This document shows, one piece after another, positions 57,630 to 64,000 of a DNA stretch of 64,000 bases. Location of the stretch: contig NZ_JACCHP010000005.1 of NCBI RefSeq assembly GCF_016031625.1, positions 303,158 to 367,157 on the forward strand, written 5' to 3'. The DNA is from Bradyrhizobium agreste. GTDB lineage: Bacteria > Pseudomonadota > Alphaproteobacteria > Rhizobiales > Xanthobacteraceae. The notes under the pieces were generated by a model, which saw only the letters and a program-made list of their open reading frames with translations, ran no database searches and had not been told where the DNA came from. Both the position numbers and the translations under genes were made by a program. Numbering within the stretch: position 1 is the first letter of the stretch; every line of letters starts with the position of its first letter.

Positions 57630-57658
57630 CTTATGCGGGAGAGTTTTGCCCCCGTCAA
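57630..57658 (-). promoter_or_regulatory. Probable asd promoter
   Basis: Reading the minus strand, TTGACG (plus 57653-57658) is followed after 17 bases by CATAAG (plus 57630-57635). This is a good vegetative -35/-10 pair. The predicted start site falls around 57621-57623, on top of the leader ATG. Confidence 0.6.
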
Positions 57659-57724
57659 TGGCTTTTCGGCCCGGTCGATGCCTGGACGGCCTGCGCTATT
57701 TGGCACCCGCTATTTCGGCACCCG

Positions 57725-58327
57725 CTATTTCGCCCTGGCGCCCGGCGGCTCCAGGGTGACCTCCTTGAGGTCGTCGCCGCTGACGACGACGATCGAGAAG
57801 TTCAGCCGGCCGCGTTCGCGGACCAGTCCGCCACTGATCGCCTTGCCCGCGGCGGCGCGCTCGGCGACCCGCACGGCATCGGACAGGCGATGCCTGATCG
57901 CACCCAAAGCTGCGAGGTTGCTGCGGTCCTCGCGGTCGAGCTCGGTGAGGGGGAGGGCGGCTTCCCCGCCGACCAGTTCGCCCGTTGCGGCATTGATGGT
58001 GTGGCGCCAGATCCGGTCGTTGTGCAGGGTCTTCACCCGGTAGACCGGCACGCCCGAGCCGCCGTCGAAGCTCACATCGGCGGTGGTGGCGCCGGCATGG
58101 CGGGCTTCGGCAATCGCCATGGCCTGGCTGATCGTGATCGACGAGCTGCGGAATCGTTCTATTTCGCGGCTGACTGCCTGGCGGTCCGCTTCGGCATCAC
58201 CATCTGTGTCGCTGTGAAGCGCGGTGGGCGTGCTCGCGGTCACGATGGCCTGCGCCGGCGCGGCGATGAGCAGCGCGGGCATTGCGATCGCAAGCAGGTG
58301 CGAGGTCCATTGTTTGGCAGTCGTCAT
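57725..58327 (-). CDS. Secreted PepSY-domain protein
   Basis: A 200-residue exported protein. The signal peptide ends at PAQA (MTTAKQWTSHLLAIAMPALL, cleavage about residue 27). Two PepSY-like repeats follow: ITISQAMAIAEARHAGATTADVSFDGG with PVYRVKTLHNDRIWRHTINAATGELVGGE, and a second weaker one, ALGAIRHRLSDAVRVAERAAAGKAISGG with LNFSIVVVSGDDLKEVTLEP. PepSY modules often inhibit or sense proteases or bind small ligands. Its upstream region carries a promoter overlapped by the 19-base partial palindrome shared with the patatin gene, so it may be controlled by the TetR protein just upstream. Confidence 0.85.
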   Translation of the reverse strand: MTTAKQWTSHLLAIAMPALLIAAPAQAIVTASTPTALHSDTDGDAEADRQAVSREIERFRSSSITISQAMAIAEARHAGATTADVSFDGGSGVPVYRVKTLHNDRIWRHTINAATGELVGGEAALPLTELDREDRSNLAALGAIRHRLSDAVRVAERAAAGKAISGGLVRERGRLNFSIVVVSGDDLKEVTLEPPGARAK

Positions 58328-58498
58328 GCTCGAAACCCTCGGCCAGCGAGTGTGCCGGATGATCGTAAAGAAATTCGTGGCCGGCCTTGGGCATCGGCCG
58401 GCCGCGGAGCGCCGCGGCAGGCTGTGCCCGCCGCGGCGATCGAAGCGGTCTGGACCTCTTGGGGCTGGTGGAAAAAGCGGCCCGAACCGACTGTAATA

Positions 58499-58529
58499 AA
58501 ACCATACCGTATCGTTTTGTTTTGGTCAA
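58499..58529 (-). promoter_or_regulatory. Promoter of the PepSY gene with a probable TetR operator
   Basis: Reading the minus strand, TTGACC (plus 58524-58529) is followed by a 17-base spacer and TATGGT (plus 58501-58506), a good promoter that points to the PepSY gene. The 19-base partial palindrome AAACCATACCGTATCGTTT (plus 58499-58517) overlaps the -10 and spacer. A related 19-mer is at 60720-60738. Assignment to the TetR protein at 58579-59325 is inference. Confidence 0.6.
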
Positions 58530-58578
58530 TGGCGCCGCACCGTTGCCCCTGGGGAAAGCGCGCAGGCTCACGGAATTG

Positions 58579-59325
58579 TCAGCGCGACGAGCGGCGCCGC
58601 GGCGTGGGTTTCGGGGCGTCCTGAACGCGGTCGGCTGGCCCCAGCGCGCCCGCCAGGAACAGCTTGATCGCCGCGCGCATGCGCTTCTCGGCCGCCTTCA
58701 GCTCCAGCGCCGTTCCGAACGTCGCCATGCGGTGCGTGTGACCGACGACGACGTCGAGGAACACCTCGGCCGCGATGGTGGTGTCGTCGACGTCGAGCGC
58801 GCCTTGCGCCACCAGATGGTCGAAGAAGCGCGCCGTGGTGGCGACGGCCTTGAGCCAGCCTTCCTCCTTGCCGAGCTTGGCGACGTCGGGGAAGTTGATG
58901 GCCTGCGCCGTCATCATGCGGCTGAAGGCGACGGCGTCAGGGCCGCAGGTGAAGGTCAGCATCTCGCGTCCGATCTCGACCAGCCGCTGCTCGACCGGAA
59001 TGTTCGAGGCGCTGGAGAGTTGCGTCTCTGCCGCCGCCGACAGCGGCGCAAGCCAGCGCTCGATCTCGCGCCTCAGCACGGCCGCGAACAGGCCGCGCTT
59101 GTCGCCATAGCGGGAATAGACGGTGGGCTTGCTGACCCGCGCCGCTTCCGCGACCGCATCGAGTGAGGTCGCATCGAAGCCGCGATCAAGGAACAGGCGG
59201 GTGGCGACCTCGATCAGCCGCTGATCGCGCTCGATCGCGGCGGTCTTCGTCGGCCGGCCTCCGCGCGATTTCGCCACCTCGCGCCGTGGCGCTGCCGGTC
59301 TTGTCCTGGTCGCAGTCAATCCCAT
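58579..59325 (-). CDS. TetR/AcrR-family transcriptional regulator
   Basis: A 248-residue regulator. The helix-turn-helix domain (about 27-75) reads RLIEVATRLFLDRGFDATSL then DAVAEAARVSKPTVYSRYGD and KRGLFAAVL, a textbook TetR N-terminal domain. The C-terminal ligand domain is of the type with ERWLAPLSAAAETQL and GHTHRMATFGTAL. An Arg/Lys-rich N-terminal tail (RPAAPRREVAKSRGGRP) precedes the domain. ATG 59325 is used (the open frame begins with TTG 59331), with CAGGAA about 10 bases upstream. It sits between the patatin and PepSY genes on the same strand, both with similar partial palindromes in their promoters. Confidence 0.92.
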   Translation of the reverse strand: MGLTATRTRPAAPRREVAKSRGGRPTKTAAIERDQRLIEVATRLFLDRGFDATSLDAVAEAARVSKPTVYSRYGDKRGLFAAVLRREIERWLAPLSAAAETQLSSASNIPVEQRLVEIGREMLTFTCGPDAVAFSRMMTAQAINFPDVAKLGKEEGWLKAVATTARFFDHLVAQGALDVDDTTIAAEVFLDVVVGHTHRMATFGTALELKAAEKRMRAAIKLFLAGALGPADRVQDAPKPTPRRRSSR

Positions 59326-59459
59326 GCCCAATGATTCCTGCGCGTTTCTGACGGTCGTCTTTGCTCTATAACGCGCAGCAACCGGGGCGTCATCGCGATT
59401 CTGGCCGAAATGGCCATATCGTCAACGGTCTCGATACGACCCCGTTCCTTCGTGCCGGC

Positions 59460-60668
59460 CTAAGGCAGCGTCGAGGTCCAGGCCTGGCCGGATGCAGCCT
59501 TCTCGTATCCGTACTGATAGAGCGCCCGCATATAGCCGGTGTCGAACCCTTCCGACGGCGGCGCCGGATAGTCGCGCGCGATGTAGGAGAGATGGAAGCC
59601 CAGCCGGTTGCGCTTGGCGAAATCGTAGGTCGAGAAGATGATCGAGCGCGTCTGCGATTGGGTGATCGCCGACAGGCTGCGTGAGGCAACGTCGATGGTG
59701 CCGTTGGAGACGAGCTCGAAGTTGCGTTCGATCTTCTTGTTAACGAGGATGTAGATGTCCATCTTCGCATTGCCGGGCAGACGGCCGCTCTGGAACAGCA
59801 GGGCTTCCGGCAAGGTCAGCACCGGCGCGGTCACGCCGCCGTCGACATGCATCTCCTGAAACTTGCGGCCGCGGCCTTCTGCATCGATCATGATGGGCGG
59901 AAACACCAGGGGAATGCTGGCAGAGGCCGCCATCACGTCGCGAAACAGCTTGAGAGCCTCGGGCGTTCCGACCGCGGCTATCCTGCCCATGTCCCAGATC
60001 GCGGTGCGCTGCGTATCGAGGTCGGTCGTCACCACGAGCAGCTTGCGGCCCTTGGCGTGCTCGCGCGCGACCTGTGCCATGAACTCGGGCCCGACATAGC
60101 GTGCGACGAGCTCGCGCAGCCTCGTGTTGCCGAACAGGCCGGATCCGAACAGCACGCGCATGATGCTGGGATCGTTCAGCAGGCTCTCCGCGATGCCGCT
60201 GGTGTAGACCTCCTTCAGCGTGTCGTCATATTGCGGTCCGAGAAACGCGAAGGGCGCGATCAGTCCGCCGGTGCTGACGCCCGAGACGACCGAGAAGGTG
60301 GGGCGGGTTCGTGCCGCGGTCCAGCCGTTGAGCACGCCGACGCCATAGGCGCCGTCGGCGCCGCCGCCGGAGAGCGCTAGATAGGTTTTCGTCGCAGTGC
60401 TGGTGTCCTTCTCGAAGCTGAACTTGGTGACCGGCTCGTCGGCGTAGCGCCTGAGGCCGTCGATATCCAGCACGCGCGAGACGCTGGCCTCAGCGGCCGT
60501 GTAGGGCGTGCGGGGCAGGGAGGTGCAGGCGCCGAGCGCCAGGCTGCACATCAGGATCACCGATCCGATCAGGCCGGCACCAGTCTGCCTGATCCGGTCA
60601 CGCGAGGAGACGGATGGGTCGGTCGAACACGAAGGGTACGGCATTATCGGTGGCTGGCGATCACGCAT
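59460..60668 (-). CDS. Patatin-like phospholipase lipoprotein
   Basis: A 402-residue predicted lipoprotein with a patatin fold. The signal peptide ([17 protein letters not shown]) ends in a lipobox, LGAC, but is preceded by a 28-residue hydrophilic extension, so the true start may be ATG 60644 or later. Patatin motifs are [19 protein letters not shown] (oxyanion Gly loop), the nucleophile serine in [16 protein letters not shown] (GxSxG) and the catalytic dyad aspartate in [12 protein letters not shown]. No transmembrane domain follows. A phospholipase or lipid acyl hydrolase at the envelope is likely. The promoter overlaps a 19-base partial palindrome at 60720-60738 like that of the PepSY gene. 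Confidence 0.88.
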   Translation of the reverse strand: MRDRQPPIMPYPSCSTDPSVSSRDRIRQTGAGLIGSVILMCSLALGACTSLPRTPYTAAEASVSRVLDIDGLRRYADEPVTKFSFEKDTSTATKTYLALSGGGADGAYGVGVLNGWTAARTRPTFSVVSGVSTGGLIAPFAFLGPQYDDTLKEVYTSGIAESLLNDPSIMRVLFGSGLFGNTRLRELVARYVGPEFMAQVAREHAKGRKLLVVTTDLDTQRTAIWDMGRIAAVGTPEALKLFRDVMAASASIPLVFPPIMIDAEGRGRKFQEMHVDGGVTAPVLTLPEALLFQSGRLPGNAKMDIYILVNKKIERNFELVSNGTIDVASRSLSAITQSQTRSIIFSTYDFAKRNRLGFHLSYIARDYPAPPSEGFDTGYMRALYQYGYEKAASGQAWTSTLP

Positions 60669-60719
60669 CTACCGCCGCCGGCAAGTTCGCCGCGGCAACT
60701 CGTCCAGCCCCCACGCACA

Positions 60720-60748
60720 AAACTACACTGTATCGTTTCGTTTGACAA
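60720..60748 (-). promoter_or_regulatory. Promoter of the patatin gene with a probable TetR operator
   Basis: On the minus strand TTGTCA (plus 60743-60748), a 17-base spacer and TAGTTT (plus 60720-60725) form a possible promoter for the patatin gene. The 19-mer AAACTACACTGTATCGTTT (plus 60720-60738) overlaps it. Its right part (GTATCGTTT) is identical to that at 58509-58517, and the outer AAAC is shared too. Confidence 0.55.
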
Positions 60749-60860
60749 GGTCGCGGCACACAATCCTTGTGTTGGTCGGTGTCCCAGTCTGACGCACAAA
60801 CCGGCCCGAGCGCGGTCCGGCGGGTTGATCGGCCTGCTCCGACACGCAATAAGCACCGCC

Positions 60861-62006
60861 ATGAATCCCGACAATGACCTTCCCAATCACTTTGAGTTGC
60901 TCGCCACCGACGGGGCCGCGCGCACCGGGCGGCTGACCACCCCGCACGGCGTGGTGCGCACGCCGGCCTTCATGCCGGTCGGCACCGCCGGTGCCATGAA
61001 GGGCATGCACTGGCGCGAGGTGCGCGAGGCCGGCGCCGACATCGTGCTCGGCAACACCTACCATCTGATGCTGCGTCCGACCGCCGAGCGGATCGCAGCG
61101 CTCGGCGGCTTGCAGAAGTTCACAGGCTGGAACGGACCGATGCTGACCGATTCCGGCGGCTTCCAGGTGATGTCGCTGGCGGATTTGCGCAAGGTCAGCG
61201 AGCACGCCGTCACGTTCCGCTCGCACATCGACGGCGCCAAGGTCGAGCTGTCGCCGGAGCGGTCGATCGAGGTGCAGCGTTTGCTCGGCTCCGACATCGC
61301 CATGCAGATGGACGAATGCGTGCGGCTGCCCGCCGAGCGGGCCGACATCGAGCGCGCGATGCAATTGTCGCTGCGCTGGGCTGAGCGCTCGAAACGCGCT
61401 TTTGCGAATGCCCCGGACGGCTACATGCTGTTCGGCATCGTGCAGGGTGGCGACGTGCCCGAGCTGCGCCATGCGAGCGCGCAAGGCCTCGTCGGGATCG
61501 GCTTCCACGGCTATGCGATCGGCGGGCTTGCCGTCGGCGAGCCGCAGGCGGTGATGCTGGCGATGATCGACGAGACCGCGCCGCTGCTGCCGAAGGAGCG
61601 GCCGCGCTATCTGATGGGCGTCGGCACGCCCGACGACATCCTCGAAGCGGTGAAACGCGGCATCGACATGTTCGACTGCGTGATGCCGACGCGCAACGGC
61701 CGGCATGGCGTCGCCTTCACGCGCTACGGCCAGGTGAATTTGCGCAACGCGCGCCATGCCGACGATCCGCGCCCGCTCGATGAAGAGAGCTCATGGCCTT
61801 CGACGCGCAACTGCGCGCGCGCCTATCTCCATCATCTCGTCAAGGCAGGCGAGACGCTGGGCGCGATGCTGCTGTCCGAGATCAATGTCGCTTACTATCA
61901 GTCCCTGATGCAGGGCATCAGGGACGCGGTCGCACGCGGGACGTTCGACGAGTTCTATCAGCGGACGCGCGAGGACTGGGCGAAGGGCGATATCGCCCCG
62001 CGCTGA
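60861..62006 (+). CDS. tgt: Queuine tRNA-ribosyltransferase
   Basis: Exchanges guanine for preQ1 at wobble position 34 of GU(N)-anticodon tRNAs. The 381-residue protein has [15 protein letters not shown] (here [18 protein letters not shown]), the nucleophile/acid Asp in [18 protein letters not shown], and [21 protein letters not shown] with the second catalytic Asp. The zinc motif has only partly standard spacing ([20 protein letters not shown], with Cys in [17 protein letters not shown]). The family usually has CxCxxC; here the position corresponding to the first two Cys reads PLDEESS, and the later Cys and His remain, so zinc binding may be altered. ATG 60861 ([11 protein letters not shown]) is preferred over 60825. 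Confidence 0.94.
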   Translation: MNPDNDLPNHFELLATDGAARTGRLTTPHGVVRTPAFMPVGTAGAMKGMHWREVREAGADIVLGNTYHLMLRPTAERIAALGGLQKFTGWNGPMLTDSGGFQVMSLADLRKVSEHAVTFRSHIDGAKVELSPERSIEVQRLLGSDIAMQMDECVRLPAERADIERAMQLSLRWAERSKRAFANAPDGYMLFGIVQGGDVPELRHASAQGLVGIGFHGYAIGGLAVGEPQAVMLAMIDETAPLLPKERPRYLMGVGTPDDILEAVKRGIDMFDCVMPTRNGRHGVAFTRYGQVNLRNARHADDPRPLDEESSWPSTRNCARAYLHHLVKAGETLGAMLLSEINVAYYQSLMQGIRDAVARGTFDEFYQRTREDWAKGDIAPR

Positions 62007-62018
62007 TCAACGGCAGGC

Positions 62019-62237
62019 TCAATTGCAGACGATCCGCTGTTTGAGAGCGTGCTTGGTGACGAAGCCATAGCCGCAATTGTCGCACGTCCAGAGATAGCTG
62101 ATCATGTGGTCCGAGACGTAAGCGGAAGCTTCGGCGGCGACCATCGAGTCGGCGCAGACGGGACAGGTAGGTAACTCGCTACACCGCGGATAGCGGTTCG
62201 GCGCGACGGTCGACATCACTTCAGCAACAGCTGACAT
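62019..62237 (-). CDS. Small zinc-ribbon-like protein
   Basis: A 72-residue protein with two CxxC pairs: LPTCPVCADSM and WTCDNCGYGFVTKHALKQ, together able to bind one zinc as a zinc ribbon. The N-terminal 25 residues are variable. GGGAGG is 9 bases before ATG 62237. Neighbours do not show a partner. It converges with tgt, ending 12 bases from its stop codon. Confidence 0.8.
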   Translation of the reverse strand: MSAVAEVMSTVAPNRYPRCSELPTCPVCADSMVAAEASAYVSDHMISYLWTCDNCGYGFVTKHALKQRIVCN

Positions 62238-62459
62238 CGTGGTGACCTCCCTGCTTTGAGACGTAAGTCTAACATAAGCAGAAGCAGTTGACGAGGTCGC
62301 AACACAAATGCGCTGTTTTTCTGATATTTGCAGCTCATCTGATTTTGCGATGCAGCGTATTTAACATGTGCTGCATTGCCGCTTGCGTGTCGCCGCAAGC
62401 TGTCGGTAACTGCGCATGGCCGCGACAGACGTGCAGATCGTCGCCACAGGGAGTTCATC

Positions 62460-63437
<978 letters not shown>

Positions 63438-63440
63438 GAC

Positions 63441-63680
63441 ATGGCAGATCAACCGAGACGGCCGCGCACGCTGGGCGATGCCAGGACCGAAGCCGAGGCG
63501 GCGTTCAAGAAGGTGACGACCAAGGTCGCCGCGGCGCCCCCTAAGCAAAACGCCGTTCCCGGCGTCAAGGAGCAGGTCACGCTGCGCATCGACCAGGACG
63601 TGCTGCAGTTCTTCCAGGAGGGGGGTCCCGGCTGGCAGGACCGCATCAACGAGGCGCTGCGCAAGGCGGCGGGGAAATAG
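63441..63680 (+). CDS. BrnA-like antitoxin-family protein (no adjacent BrnT)
   Basis: A 79-residue protein whose C-terminal half reads EQVTLRIDQDVLQFFQEGGP then GWQDRINEALRKAA, the ribbon-helix-helix of BrnA/DUF4415 antitoxins. The N-terminal half is basic and Pro-rich. In BrnT/BrnA modules the toxin gene lies just before the antitoxin; here the upstream gene is cysK, with no BrnT present within the window. It may therefore be an orphan regulator, or a chromosomal antitoxin-like protein. Starts 3 bases after the cysK stop, so probably co-transcribed. Confidence 0.85.
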   Translation: MADQPRRPRTLGDARTEAEAAFKKVTTKVAAAPPKQNAVPGVKEQVTLRIDQDVLQFFQEGGPGWQDRINEALRKAAGK

Positions 63681-64000
63681 GCTCCTCGGATGGGCTGTAG
63701 CTCCTCATCCTTGTATGGGGAGTGAGTTGTCAAGAGAGCATTGTTTGTTGGCGGCGGTCTTGGGCGCCGAGGCGAGGCACGGTCAAGACTGGCCGCAGGC
63801 CACCGCCGGAGGCGGCGCGTTAGCGGCCTTGACCGCGACGAGCTCGGCGCCACAATGGAGCGTTCGCAACATGCGCATCGGCGCTGGCAGGCGGGACGTG
63901 ATGCGAGGCCTGGGCCGTGAACGACAATGCGGCAGGACCGCATCACCTTGTATCCGGTCGGGCACGCGGCCCGGTACCCTGATCTTTCATGCACGGGTGA
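63681..64000. other. 320-base end stretch, no gene recognised
   Basis: Neither strand gives a protein that I recognise. A minus-strand frame from 63994 down into the BrnA gene is Arg/Ser/Pro-rich and shadow-like. CGGTCAAGACTGGCCGCAGG near 63781 and a following GGCCTTGACCG near 63826 are inverted (GGTCAAG / CTTGACC), suggesting a repeat rather than a gene. Confidence 0.5.

Overview
The window is high-GC alphaproteobacterial chromosome, most likely Bradyrhizobium or a close relative. The evidence is the gene order argS-SPOR-nagZ-scpA-scpB-tatABC-serS-surE-pcm-LysM/M23-DUF815-yajC-secDF, the lipid A-era Rhizobiales-type Omp25/Omp31 porin-like proteins, LexA boxes of the GTTC-N7-GTTC type, and many short palindromic repeats of the kinds I associate with Bradyrhizobium genomes. 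No tRNA, rRNA, CRISPR array, intact insertion sequence or prophage was recognised. Assignments come from reading the translated sequence; no database search was run.

Layout. 1-18.5 kb is a dense, plus-strand housekeeping block: the 3' part of argS, a SPOR-domain divisome protein, nagZ, the condensin partners scpA/scpB, the Tat translocon, serS, surE, pcm, a degenerate LytM lipoprotein and the SecD/SecF/YajC accessory translocon. 18.6-30 kb is mixed metabolism and regulation: threonine ammonia-lyase, a winged-helix/TPR regulator divergent from a cupin gene, a class V aminotransferase, a CAP protein, an unusual kinase fused to an acyl-CoA-synthetase C-terminal domain next to trmFO, and a lytic transglycosylase. 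30-38.7 kb is accessory: SPW-repeat membrane protein, small lipoprotein, acyl-CoA synthetase plus PPC-domain protein, a stand-alone ATPase, about 0.9 kb of interspersed repeats, an SRPBCC/YncE secreted pair, and a decayed DUF433/DUF5615 toxin-antitoxin pair.

38.7-47.8 kb carries uvrA and ssb facing apart with two outer-membrane beta-barrel genes between them; uvrA has one and ssb two apparent LexA boxes. gyrA follows. 47.8-52.4 kb is a compact minus-strand operon (acyltransferase-3, DevC-like permease, ATPase, esterase) beside a remnant of a Kup potassium transporter. 53-64 kb holds coaD, two cyclophilins, queA, asd, a TetR regulator flanked by a PepSY gene and a patatin lipoprotein, tgt, cysK and an orphan BrnA-like antitoxin.

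The most interesting signal is upstream of asd. A good -35/-10 promoter is followed almost at once by a 23-codon ORF with seven threonine and two lysine codons, then by a strong intrinsic terminator, then by asd. This has the layout of a leaderless, ribosome-mediated threonine/lysine attenuator for the aspartate-family pathway. A second regulatory signal is a pair of related 19-bp partial palindromes lying inside the promoters of the PepSY and patatin genes on both sides of the TetR gene.
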